From assembly GCF_011927785.1 (NCBI RefSeq), contig NZ_JAATJK010000001.1:2852001-2916000 (forward strand): DNA of 64,000 nucleotides, given 5' to 3'. Positions 43,958 through 51,820 of the stretch are shown here, piece after piece. Source of the DNA: Micromonospora profundi. Lineage in GTDB: Bacteria; Actinomycetota; Actinomycetes; Mycobacteriales; Micromonosporaceae. The position numbers were made by a program, and so were the translations under genes. The notes beneath the pieces are model-generated. The model worked only from the letters and a program-made list of their open reading frames with translations, searched no databases and had not been told where the DNA came from. How positions within the stretch are numbered: position 1 is the stretch's first letter; each line of letters opens with the position of its first letter.

Positions 43958-45451
43958 CTAGGAGAGGGTCAGGGTGAGGGTCGCGGCGTAGTCGCCGGCC
44001 GTGGCCGACGCCGGGATCCCCAGGTTGAGCTGGGCACCGCAGGTGAAGGTGCCGTTGCTCGTACCGGTGGACGAGGTGCAGAGCGCCCGCGCCCCACCCA
44101 GGCCGGCACCGGGTGCGGCGGCCGCACCCGGCGTGACCACGCCGGGCGTACCGCCAAGCGGGTCGGCGACCACGCTGGCACTCGGCACCCAGCCCAGGTT
44201 GTCGGCGGCGATGCTGCCGCCGGCCGATGTGAAGTCGGAGACCTGACCGACGAGGCTCCACCCGGCGTTGGTGCCGCGCAGGTCCGCCACAGTGGCGGCG
44301 TGCAGCGCCCCGCTGGCCACCTGGCCGTTGCTCACCGCGGGCAGGGCGACAGTGTCGCCGGCCACGCCGAGAGTCAACGGGCCGCCGGTGACTGTGGTGG
44401 TGATCTGCTGACTGGCGTTCGCGCCGCCCGGACCACCGCCGGCGAAGGTGACCGGGGTGAAGGTGTCCTGACTGCGGTCGGCCGAGCCGCGAGCAGCGAA
44501 GGTGATCACGTAGCACTGCACGACCGTGCAGTCGACCTCCTCGCCGGTACGGGCGGTGTAGACCGCGCTGACCGACAGGGTGGTGCTGAACGTACCGTCG
44601 GCGTTGAGCCGGTCCCGGGCGTCGGTCGGCTCGTTGGTCTTGTTCACCCATTTTGTGGCTTGCAGGATTCCCGCGTTGGCCCAGTGCTCGGCGACCTTGG
44701 GTCCGAAGGAGACGTAAATGCCTGCGGCGTTGTTGGCCTCGGGGTCGAATCCGCCGCCCTTCACGGTGATTGTCGACCCGTTCGGGTCGAGCCCGCCGGG
44801 TGGGGTGACGGTGACCGTCGGGGCAGCCGGTTCTGCATCGCCCGTGCTGAAGGTGAACGACAGCGGATCGAGCGCCTCACCGGCGCTGTAGAAGCCGTTG
44901 AAGGCGCTGGCACCCGCCGCGGTCAGCGTGGTCGCAAGGTTCGTGCCGGTCACCGTGGCACCGCTACCGCCGGGATTGCCGGCGATTGTGGCGATTGTGG
45001 CCTGGCGGACCGACACGGGTTCGGCCTGCGTGGTGGTCAGGTCCACATCGGCCTTCAGCTCCGAGGCGCCGCCGGAGACGGCAACCGTCGGGTTGGCCAG
45101 CGCGATGGTGAAGAAGTGCCCGGGATAAGAGAAGACGATCTTCCCGCCGTACCTGGCGGTGATCGCCCCGGTGGCGGGGTCGTGGGTGCCACCGGCCGAC
45201 GGGAAGGTGAAGGTCCCGTCGGTCTTGATGGTGGCGCCGTCGCTCGCCGCGATCGGGGGATTGCCGTTGCCGGTCTTGAGATAACTGCGGAACGACGACT
45301 TGAAGCCCCACGTCAGGCTGCCGCCGGTGATGTCGGCCTCGGCCGCCGAGGCGGGGCCGGTGCCGACGAGGGCGGCCGACGCGCCGAGGACGACGACCGC
45401 CGTCCACCGCATCGACCGGCGCCAGGTGGCACCGGCTCTGGATCGGACCAT
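43958..45451 (-). CDS. HtaA-like heme-binding surface protein with C-terminal WxL-like domain
   Basis: 497 residues from the ATG at 45451 (AAGGGA upstream). Signal peptide ends PASAAEA. N-terminal HtaA-type domain: ITGGSLTWGFKSSFRSYLKTG and later YGGKIVFSYPGHFFTIALANP; HtaA binds heme in Corynebacterium. The middle (IYVSFGPKVAEHWANAG, VDCTVVQCYVITFAARGSADRSQD) is a neocarzinostatin-like module also found in 45636-46469. The end has the WxL signature: VADLRGTNAGWSLVGQVSDFTSAGG, NLGWVP and IPASATAGDYAATLTLTLS. First gene of the minus-strand surface operon, preceded by an iron box. Confidence 0.87.
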   Translation of the reverse strand: MVRSRAGATWRRSMRWTAVVVLGASAALVGTGPASAAEADITGGSLTWGFKSSFRSYLKTGNGNPPIAASDGATIKTDGTFTFPSAGGTHDPATGAITARYGGKIVFSYPGHFFTIALANPTVAVSGGASELKADVDLTTTQAEPVSVRQATIATIAGNPGGSGATVTGTNLATTLTAAGASAFNGFYSAGEALDPLSFTFSTGDAEPAAPTVTVTPPGGLDPNGSTITVKGGGFDPEANNAAGIYVSFGPKVAEHWANAGILQATKWVNKTNEPTDARDRLNADGTFSTTLSVSAVYTARTGEEVDCTVVQCYVITFAARGSADRSQDTFTPVTFAGGGPGGANASQQITTTVTGGPLTLGVAGDTVALPAVSNGQVASGALHAATVADLRGTNAGWSLVGQVSDFTSAGGSIAADNLGWVPSASVVADPLGGTPGVVTPGAAAAPGAGLGGARALCTSSTGTSNGTFTCGAQLNLGIPASATAGDYAATLTLTLS

Positions 45452-45491
45452 GTTTGTTCCCTTCACGGAGCGCACTGCGGACCCGCAAAGG

Positions 45492-45510
45492 TTAGGTAAT
45501 CCTAACTAAG
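45492..45510 (-). promoter_or_regulatory. DtxR/IdeR-like iron box for the HtaA/WxL operon
   Basis: TTAGGTAATCCTAACTAAG agrees with the 19-bp DtxR consensus TTAGGTTAGCCTAACCTAA at 14 positions. It lies about 40 bp before the start of the minus-strand gene. Repression by iron-loaded IdeR is expected from the consensus. Confidence 0.75.
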
Positions 45511-45578
45511 GGCACCCTCACTCGTTCGGCCAAAAGATCTTCAGCCGAAGAACCCCTTGTGACCTGCGTGTTTCTAAC

Positions 45579-45597
45579 TTAGGTTAGCCAAACCTAA
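45579..45597 (+). promoter_or_regulatory. DtxR/IdeR iron box for the heme importer operon
   Basis: TTAGGTTAGCCAAACCTAA matches the DtxR consensus at 18 of 19 positions. It lies 38 bp before the ATG of the first plus-strand gene, where it can overlap the promoter. Confidence 0.88.
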
Positions 45598-45635
45598 TGC
45601 CCGCTTCCGAGGCGATCCATCATGTGAGGAGTCCG

Positions 45636-46469
45636 ATGCGAGCCCTGCGTCGCACCGCTCTGTCCGCCGCCCTGATCACTGTGAGTGTCATTGCGGGTAC
45701 GCAGCCGGCGTACGCCGGCACCGCCCGCGGCCCCGGAGGACAGACCCTCACCGCTACGCCGAGCACCGGGGTGAGCCGCGCCGGAGCGACAGTCACCGTC
45801 TCGGGCAGTGGGTACGACACCACAAAGGGCATCTACGTCGGCTACTGCGTCGACAATGGCGCCGGCAAGACGCCGACACCCTGCGGCGGCGGAGCCGACA
45901 CCAGTGGCAGCCTGGGCGCCTCGCACTGGATCTCGTCCGACCCGCCCTCCTACGCCGAAGACCTCACCACGCCGTACGGCTCGGGCGGATCGTTCCGGGT
46001 CACCGTGAAGATCACCCCGACGATCGGCGACGTCGACTGCACCGTCCGACGGTGTGTGGTCGCCACCCGCGCCGACCACACCCGGCCCGCGGACCGATCC
46101 CAGGACGTACGGGTGCCGGTGACCTTCGCCGCCGCCCCCGCGCCGAGTCGCAGCAACGCGGCACCGCCCACCACCGGCAGCGGTACCGCCACCGGGGCAC
46201 CCCGCACCGGCACCCCCGGCGCCGCGCCGTCGACCGCAACCCTGCCGTCGGCCGCCGCTTCCGCTGGTACGACCGGCGGCGTACCGGCCGACGCGGGCGG
46301 AACCACGCCGGCCGCCGGCACCGCGCCCACCGAAGCCCAGGTCACCCGGGTCAGTGCGGCTTCCAGCCTCGATGCCGGGCGCTGGTGGCCGGTAGTGCTC
46401 GGCGCGTCCCTCCTGCTCGTGACGCTCCTCATCGGACTGCGCCGACGCCGCCGGAAGCTGGCCCGGTGA
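45636..46469 (+). CDS. Membrane-anchored neocarzinostatin-like surface protein of the heme locus
   Basis: 277 residues from the ATG at 45636 (GAGGAG 5 nt upstream). Signal peptide ends PAYA-GT. Residues about 30-160 share the module of the HtaA/WxL protein: VTVSGSGYDTTKGIYVGYCVDNGAGK, ASHWISSDPP, and DVDCTVRRCVVATRADHTRPADRSQD, with paired Cys. A long Thr/Ala/Pro/Gly stalk leads to a helix (WWPVVLGASLLLVTLLIGL) and a basic tail (RRRRRKLAR), so it is anchored in the membrane and reaches outward. It is coupled to HmuT by a GTGA overlap, hinting that it passes heme to it. Confidence 0.82.
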   Translation: MRALRRTALSAALITVSVIAGTQPAYAGTARGPGGQTLTATPSTGVSRAGATVTVSGSGYDTTKGIYVGYCVDNGAGKTPTPCGGGADTSGSLGASHWISSDPPSYAEDLTTPYGSGGSFRVTVKITPTIGDVDCTVRRCVVATRADHTRPADRSQDVRVPVTFAAAPAPSRSNAAPPTTGSGTATGAPRTGTPGAAPSTATLPSAAASAGTTGGVPADAGGTTPAAGTAPTEAQVTRVSAASSLDAGRWWPVVLGASLLLVTLLIGLRRRRRKLAR

Positions 46470-47485
46470 GCCGCCGCCCCGCCGTCGCCTGTGCCCTGCT
46501 CGTCCTCCTCGCCGGCACCGCGTTCGGCTGCGCCGAGCAGACCGTCGCCGCCCCGTCGGTCGCCTCCTGCGGCCCGGTGACCGCCACCGTCGGCCAGTCC
46601 GACGTCGAGCCGCTCACCCCGGCCCCGGTTCCCGCCCTGCCGGTTACCGTCACCTCCGCCGACGGCGTCCGCACCACTGTTACAAACGCCGACCGGATCC
46701 TGCCCGTGAACCTGTACGGCTCGATCGCGGAGATCGTGTTCAGCCTCGGCCTAGGTGGCAACGTCATCGGCCGGGACACCGCCACCACCTTCCCCGCCGC
46801 CGCGCATCTACCCGTTGTCACACCTGGCGGGCACGACCTCTCCGCCGAGGCGGTCCTCGACCTGAACCCGAGCGTGATCATTGCCGACGACAGCATCGGC
46901 CCGCCGGAGACGCTGAAGCAGTTCCGCGCCGCCGGGATCCCGGTCGTGCTGGTCGACGCCGAGCAGACACTCGCCGGGGTGGGAGCGCACGTCCGCGCGG
47001 TCGCCGCCGCGCTCGGCGTCACCCCGGCCGGGACCCAACTCGTCAGCCGGGTCGAAGACGAGATCGCCCAGGCACAACGCGACGTACCTGAAAGGACCGC
47101 CCCCCGGATCGCCTTCCTCTACCTGCGCGGCACCGCCGGTGTGTACCTGATCGGTGGTGCGGGCGCCGGATCCGACGCGATGATCGAGGCAGCCGGCGGC
47201 GAGGACGCCGGCAGCGCGATAGGGCTGTCGAAATTCCGGCCACTGACCAGCGAAGGGCTGATCAACGCGGCGCCGGACGTGATCCTCGTGATGAGCGGTG
47301 GGCTGGCGTCCGTCGGCGGTGTCGACGGGTTGCTGAAACTCCCCGGCGTCGCGCAGACCCCCGCCGGCGCCGCCCGTCGGATCGTCGACATGGACGACGG
47401 TGTCCTGCTCACCTTCGGCACCCGCTCCGGGCAGGCCGTCCAGGCGCTGGCCCGCGCCGTGCACATGTGCGGAGCGACGTCGTGA
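46466..47485 (+). CDS. hmuT: Heme ABC transporter substrate-binding lipoprotein
   Basis: 339 residues from the GTG at 46466. Lipobox LLAGTAFGC near residue 22. It has the class III (BtuF-like) binding-protein form: RILPVNLYGSIAEIVFSLGLGGNVIGRDTATTFP, then AVLDLNPSVIIADDSIGPPETLKQFRAAGIPVVLVD, a long helix linker and IEAAGGEDAGSAIGLSKFRPLTSEGLINAAPDVILVMSGGL. The assignment to heme rather than siderophore or B12 rests on the linked HtaA-like protein and heme oxygenase. Overlaps hmuU by 4 nt. Confidence 0.92.
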   Translation: MSRRPAVACALLVLLAGTAFGCAEQTVAAPSVASCGPVTATVGQSDVEPLTPAPVPALPVTVTSADGVRTTVTNADRILPVNLYGSIAEIVFSLGLGGNVIGRDTATTFPAAAHLPVVTPGGHDLSAEAVLDLNPSVIIADDSIGPPETLKQFRAAGIPVVLVDAEQTLAGVGAHVRAVAAALGVTPAGTQLVSRVEDEIAQAQRDVPERTAPRIAFLYLRGTAGVYLIGGAGAGSDAMIEAAGGEDAGSAIGLSKFRPLTSEGLINAAPDVILVMSGGLASVGGVDGLLKLPGVAQTPAGAARRIVDMDDGVLLTFGTRSGQAVQALARAVHMCGATS

Positions 47486-48585
47486 CCGATGTGGACACCC
47501 GACGACCCGGCACCGCCGCGCGGCCGGAACTCCGACGACCTGTCGGGAAGCACCTCCGCCGGGGCCGGCTGCTGCTCGCCACGCTCGCGCTCACCCTGTT
47601 GATGGTCGCCCTGGTAGCGGCGGGTCGCGGGCAGGTGCAGATCTCCCCGGCCGAGGTGCTCGGCTCGATCCTGCACCGGATCGGCCTGGATGTCGGCAGC
47701 CTGCCGGCTGCTCCGCAGGGCGAGAACGCGCTGTGGATCGTCCGCTTCCCCCGGGTGGTGCTCGCCGCCGTTGTCGGCGCTGCGCTCGGTTCCGCCGGTG
47801 CCATCATGCAGGGCGTCTTCGGCAACCCGCTTGCCGAGCCGGGTGTCATCGGCGTCTCCGCCGGAGCCGCGTTCGGCGCCGCGCTGTCCATCGTCGCCGG
47901 GGTGAGCGTCCTCGGCGCGTGGACAGTGCCGGCGGCAGCGTTCGCCGGTGGTCTCGCCACCACGTACCTCGTCTACCTGCTGGCCCGGTCCAACGGCCGG
48001 ACCGAGGTGGTGACACTGGTGCTCACCGGCGTCGCGGTCAACGCGGTCGCCGGTGCGGCCATCGGGCTGCTGATGTTCGCCGCCGACGAGTCCGGCGTAC
48101 AGGCCATCGCCTTCTGGAACCTCGGCAGCCTGGCCCAGGCCAGCTGGTCGGCGGTCGCGCTGGCCGCGCCCTGCCTGGCGCTCGGACTGGTCGTCGCCCT
48201 CGCCGACGCCCGCCGACTCGACCTGCTCGCCCTCGGCGAGCGCTCGGCCCGGCACCTCGGCGTCGACGTGGAGCGGTTGCGGATCCGCATGATCGTGGTC
48301 ACCGCGCTACTCGGCGCCGCTGCGGTCGCCTTCACGGGCATCATCAGCTTCGTCGGCCTGGTGGTGCCGCACCTGGTGCGGATGGTCGCCGGGCCGGGCC
48401 ACCGGGTGCTGCTGCCGGCAAGCGCGCTCGGCGGGGCGATCGTCGTGGTTGTCGCCGACCTCATCGCCCGTACTGTCGTCGAACACCAGGAACTTCCCCT
48501 CGGCGTGCTGACGGCCGTGGTCGGTGGACCGGCGTTCTTCTGGCTGCTGCGCCGCACACGGGAACGGTCCGGAGGGTGGGGATGA
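47482..48585 (+). CDS. hmuU: Heme ABC transporter permease
   Basis: 367 residues from the GTG at 47482. BtuC/FecCD-family permease with about ten helices. Family motifs: FPRVVLAAVVGAALGSAGAIMQGVFGNPLAEPGVIGVSAGAAFG, LVLTGVAVNAVAGAAIGLL, FWNLGSLAQASW, GERSARHLGVDVERLRIRMI and FVGLVVPHLVRMVAGPGHRVLLPASALGGA. Forms a dimeric channel with the ATPase encoded next. Overlaps hmuT and hmuV by 4 nt on either side. Confidence 0.95.
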   Translation: MTDVDTRRPGTAARPELRRPVGKHLRRGRLLLATLALTLLMVALVAAGRGQVQISPAEVLGSILHRIGLDVGSLPAAPQGENALWIVRFPRVVLAAVVGAALGSAGAIMQGVFGNPLAEPGVIGVSAGAAFGAALSIVAGVSVLGAWTVPAAAFAGGLATTYLVYLLARSNGRTEVVTLVLTGVAVNAVAGAAIGLLMFAADESGVQAIAFWNLGSLAQASWSAVALAAPCLALGLVVALADARRLDLLALGERSARHLGVDVERLRIRMIVVTALLGAAAVAFTGIISFVGLVVPHLVRMVAGPGHRVLLPASALGGAIVVVVADLIARTVVEHQELPLGVLTAVVGGPAFFWLLRRTRERSGGWG

Positions 48586-49484
48586 CGCGGATCGACCGGC
48601 CGGGCGCCGGACGTTTTCGACTGCGCGGCCGTGGGCGGGCTGCCCCGCCGCCCGCGCACACCTCGGAGGTACGCGTCGACGTCGCGGGGCTGCGGGTGCA
48701 ACGCGCCGGCCGGACCGTGCTGGATCAGGTCGACCTGCGGGTGCGCGCTGGCGAGGTGCACGCCCTGGTGGGGCCGAACGGGGCCGGCAAGTCCACGCTG
48801 CTGGCCGCGATCAGCGGCGACCTGCCCGCCGCCGGCACTGTCGAGGTGGACGGCCGGGCACTGCGGGGGTGGTCACCTGTGGAACTGGCGATGCGCCGGG
48901 CGGTGCTGACCCAGCGCAGCACCCTGAGCTTCCCGTTCACCGTCGAGGAGACCGTCCGGATGGGGCGGGCGCCGTGGGCCGGCCGACCCGAGGAGGAGCA
49001 GGACGACGCCATCGTCGCCGAGGCCATGAGCCGGTGCGATGTGGCCCGCTTCGCCGCCCGGCCATACCCGTCGCTGTCCGGCGGTGAACAGGCCCGCGCC
49101 GCGCTCGCCCGGGTGCTGGCCCAGCGTACCGGCGTGCTCCTGCTCGACGAGCCGACCGCCGCGCTCGACCTGCACCACCAGGAGTTGGTGATGGGGATCG
49201 CCCGGGACCGCGCCTCCGACGGTGACGCCGTCGTCGTCGTGCTGCACGACCTGGCCCTGGCCGGCGCGTACGCGGACGTGGTCACGCTGCTCGGCGAGGG
49301 CCGGGTCCGCGCCGTCGGCCCACCCGCCGAGGTGCTCACCGCCGCGCTGCTCAGCGAGGTGTACCAGCACGACATCGAGGTCGTCCCGCACCCCCGCAAC
49401 CAGCTGCCGCTCGTCGTACCTCGCCGCCACCGCCCCGCCGCGCACCCGCCGACCGACCCCTACGTATCTTCGGAGCAACCATGA
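48582..49484 (+). CDS. hmuV: Heme ABC transporter ATP-binding protein
   Basis: 300 residues. Walker A GPNGAGKS, Q-loop VLTQRSTLSFPFTVEETVRMGRAPW, signature SLSGGEQARAALARVLAQR, Walker B VLLLDEPTAALDLHHQE and switch His in VVLHDLALA, the HmuV/BtuD pattern. The first 30 residues are a basic, less conserved extension. ATG overlaps the hmuU stop; its own stop overlaps the heme oxygenase ATG. Confidence 0.95.
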   Translation: MTRIDRPGAGRFRLRGRGRAAPPPAHTSEVRVDVAGLRVQRAGRTVLDQVDLRVRAGEVHALVGPNGAGKSTLLAAISGDLPAAGTVEVDGRALRGWSPVELAMRRAVLTQRSTLSFPFTVEETVRMGRAPWAGRPEEEQDDAIVAEAMSRCDVARFAARPYPSLSGGEQARAALARVLAQRTGVLLLDEPTAALDLHHQELVMGIARDRASDGDAVVVVLHDLALAGAYADVVTLLGEGRVRAVGPPAEVLTAALLSEVYQHDIEVVPHPRNQLPLVVPRRHRPAAHPPTDPYVSSEQP

Positions 49485-50161
49485 GTGACATGACAACCCC
49501 GTTCTCGGCCCGGGTCCGGGCCGCCAGCGCGGACGCCCACGAGACCGCCGAGTCCCAGCGGTACGTCTCCGCTCTGCTGGCCGGCGAGCTTGACATCGCC
49601 GGATACGCCGCGCTGGTGGTGCAGCACCACGCCATCTACGCCGCCTTGGAGGCAGCCGGTGACCGGTTGCGAGACGATCCGTTGGCCGGCCCCTTCGTCG
49701 ACGACGCGCTGATCCGGCTCCCCGCCCTCGAAGCCGATCTGCGACACCTGATCGGCCCCGACTGGGCCGACAGCGCCGCGCAGACCCCGGCAACCATCGC
49801 GTACGTCGACCGCATCCGCGCGGTCTGCACAGCCTCCCCGGAGCGCTTCATCGCCCACCACTACACCCGCTACCTGGGCGACCTCTCCGGCGGGCTGCAC
49901 ATCGGACGGTCGGTGGCCCGCCACTACGGCCTCGACGGAGCGGGGGTGGCCTTCTACCGCTTCGACGACATCCCCCGCCCCAAGGTCTACAAGGACGCCT
50001 ACCGCGCCCGGTTGGACGCGCTGCCGCTCGACGAGGCGGCGGCGAACGCGCTGTTGTCGGAGGTCCTCGTGGCGTACCAGCACAACACCGACGTCTTCGC
50101 CGCGCTGGCCGGGCACGCGCCGGCCGACGGCGGCACTCTCACCACGGCGGCTGCGGCATGA
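49481..50161 (+). CDS. hmuO: Biliverdin-producing heme oxygenase
   Basis: 226 residues, normal for HmuO. It degrades imported heme to biliverdin, CO and Fe2+. The proximal heme ligand is His20 (ADAHETAESQRYV); the distal helix has the flexible Gly pair in YLGDLSGGLHIGRSVARHYG. IAHHYTRYLGDL and FDDIPRPKVYKDAYRARLD are typical of the family. The start overlaps hmuV by 4 nt, tying heme import directly to its breakdown. Confidence 0.95.
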   Translation: MSDMTTPFSARVRAASADAHETAESQRYVSALLAGELDIAGYAALVVQHHAIYAALEAAGDRLRDDPLAGPFVDDALIRLPALEADLRHLIGPDWADSAAQTPATIAYVDRIRAVCTASPERFIAHHYTRYLGDLSGGLHIGRSVARHYGLDGAGVAFYRFDDIPRPKVYKDAYRARLDALPLDEAAANALLSEVLVAYQHNTDVFAALAGHAPADGGTLTTAAAA

Positions 50162-50466
50162 GCGGGCAGCCGTTCGGCCCGGACGTGATCGCCGCGGTCA
50201 GTCGCCACATGAACGACGACCACGCCGAGGACACCTTGCTGATCTGCCGCACCCTCGGCGGCTGTCCGACGGCGACCCGGGCTCGGACCACCGACCTGGA
50301 CGCCGACGGGGTGGACTTCGTGGCCACAGTGGACGGCGTGGAGGTGGCGGTCCGGGTCCCGTTCGCCCACCGGCTCACCGAACGTGCCGAGATCCGCCGT
50401 GAGGTGGTGCGGATGTACCAGGAGGCCTGCGTACAGCTCGGCATCGAGCCCCGCCCCGCCGGCTGA
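50158..50466 (+). CDS. DUF2470 domain protein, likely heme-binding accessory
   Basis: 102 residues. The DUF2470 signature is at the N-terminus: VIAAVSRHMNDDHAEDTLLICRTLGG, followed by TDLDADGVDFVATVDGVEVAVRVPFAHRLTERAEIRREVVRMYQEA. The same domain forms the C-terminal half of HugZ-type heme-utilisation proteins, so heme binding or hand-over to heme oxygenase is plausible. Last gene of the six-gene overlapping chain. Confidence 0.88.
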   Translation: MSGQPFGPDVIAAVSRHMNDDHAEDTLLICRTLGGCPTATRARTTDLDADGVDFVATVDGVEVAVRVPFAHRLTERAEIRREVVRMYQEACVQLGIEPRPAG

Positions 50467-50541
50467 CAGCGTGGCGCGGGCGACCGGGACCGGCGCTGTC
50501 GCTCCGCCCGACGGGTGCGGTGGGCGCGGGCACGGGCGGGT

Positions 50542-51558
50542 TCAGGTGGTCGGTCCGCCGGTGCTCTCGCGGCGGATCAGCCGGAACGGTGTCTGCACCG
50601 TGAGCGGACCCGTCACCGGCGTGCCCTCGATCCGGGCGACGAGGCGCCGCACCGCGAGCCGGCCGATCGCCTCCTTGTCCGGCGCGATTGTGGTGAGCGT
50701 CGGGTTGCCGTACCGCCCGTCCTCGATGTCGTCGATGCCGATCACCGCGACGTCCTCCGGCACCCGGCGACCGGCCTCGGTCAGGGCGCGCAGCGCGCCG
50801 ATCGCCACCAGGTCGTTGTAGCCGAACACCGCGTCGGGCGGCTCGTCGAGGGCGAGGAGGTCGCCCATGGCGCGCCTGCCCTCTGTCCGGTCGAACCCGT
50901 CGGTGCGGGCGACCAACTGTGGGCGGAACGGCAGACCGGCGGCGTCCAGGGCCTCCCGGTAGCCGCGGAGGCGCAACTGCGCGGACTGCCTGTCGTCGCC
51001 GGGTGGCGCTCCGAGGAACGCTATCCGGCGACGGCCGATGGCCACCAGGTGCCGGATCGCCGCGTGGCTCGCGGCCACGTTGTCGATGGCGATGTGGTCG
51101 TACGGCGTGTCGTAGACGCCCTCGCCGATGAGCACCAGCGGGTTGCCGGCCCTGCGGTCGAGCACCTCGGCGCGGCCGACCCGTACCGGGCTGAGGATCA
51201 GGCCGTCGATGGTCTGCCGCCGTGAGCCGTCCAGGAGCAGTCGTTCCGCGTCGCCGTCCGCGGCGGTGTTCTCCATGACAAGTGTGTAGCCCAAGCCTGC
51301 CGCCTCCCGGATGGCGATCTCGGCGAGTTCGGCGAAGTAGGGGTTCGTCAGTTCCGGGATGGCCAGGGCGATCAGGCCGGTACGCCCTCGACGCAGGTGC
51401 CGGGCGCTGAGGTTGGGGCTGTAGCCGAGTTCGTCGACCGCCTGCTGCACCCGTTGCCGGGTCCGCTCCCCCACCGGCCGGTATCCGTTGACCACATTGG
51501 AGACCGTGGCCAGCGAGACGCCGGCGCGTTCGGCGATGTCCTTGAGGCTGACGCCCAT
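50542..51558 (-). CDS. LacI-family transcriptional regulator
   Basis: 338 residues. N-terminal HTH with hinge: VSLKDIAERAGVSLATVSNVVNGYRPVGERTRQRVQQAVDELGYSPNLSARHLRRGRTGLIALAIPELTNPYFAELAE. The C-terminal sugar-binding periplasmic-protein fold is complete (VFGYNDLVAIGALRALTEAGRRVPEDVAVIGIDDIED). It is divergent from a secreted GH2 gene; a TATAACGTTATA palindrome between them (51656-51667) is a likely operator. Effector probably a sugar released by the GH2 enzyme. Confidence 0.94.
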   Translation of the reverse strand: MGVSLKDIAERAGVSLATVSNVVNGYRPVGERTRQRVQQAVDELGYSPNLSARHLRRGRTGLIALAIPELTNPYFAELAEIAIREAAGLGYTLVMENTAADGDAERLLLDGSRRQTIDGLILSPVRVGRAEVLDRRAGNPLVLIGEGVYDTPYDHIAIDNVAASHAAIRHLVAIGRRRIAFLGAPPGDDRQSAQLRLRGYREALDAAGLPFRPQLVARTDGFDRTEGRRAMGDLLALDEPPDAVFGYNDLVAIGALRALTEAGRRVPEDVAVIGIDDIEDGRYGNPTLTTIAPDKEAIGRLAVRRLVARIEGTPVTGPLTVQTPFRLIRRESTGGPTT

Positions 51559-51655
51559 CGACTCACCCTTTCCGGATGCCGCCTGGGATGGCGGTCGGCG
51601 AGGACACCTGAGTATGCATCGACGAACAAGGATTGACCGGGCCGCCGCCCTCCTC

Positions 51656-51667
51656 TATAACGTTATA
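51656..51667. promoter_or_regulatory. LacI-type operator candidate TATAACGTTATA
   Basis: Perfect 12-bp palindrome with a central CG, as LacI-family sites have, partly repeated by GTTATATAGATAAC just downstream. It is a rare A/T-rich stretch in the 262-bp gap between the divergent lacI-type and GH2 genes. Confidence 0.65.
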
Positions 51668-51820
51668 TAGATAACGACGGGTGTCAATAATGTTGCCGAT
51701 GGTCGCCGCTGGAACTCCCGCCGACATCCTCCACCTCCGCCCAGCGACCACCGGATGCCCACCGCCCGCGCGCTTCGGGCCAGCTGCACCGCCCGTGGCG
51801 ACTCGTCCCCCGGAGACGGC

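Noticed and set aside
46466..49484. Considered a vitamin B12 or siderophore importer.
   Set aside because: The general class fits these too, but the overlapping heme oxygenase, the DUF2470 gene and the HtaA-like surface protein make heme the better substrate.
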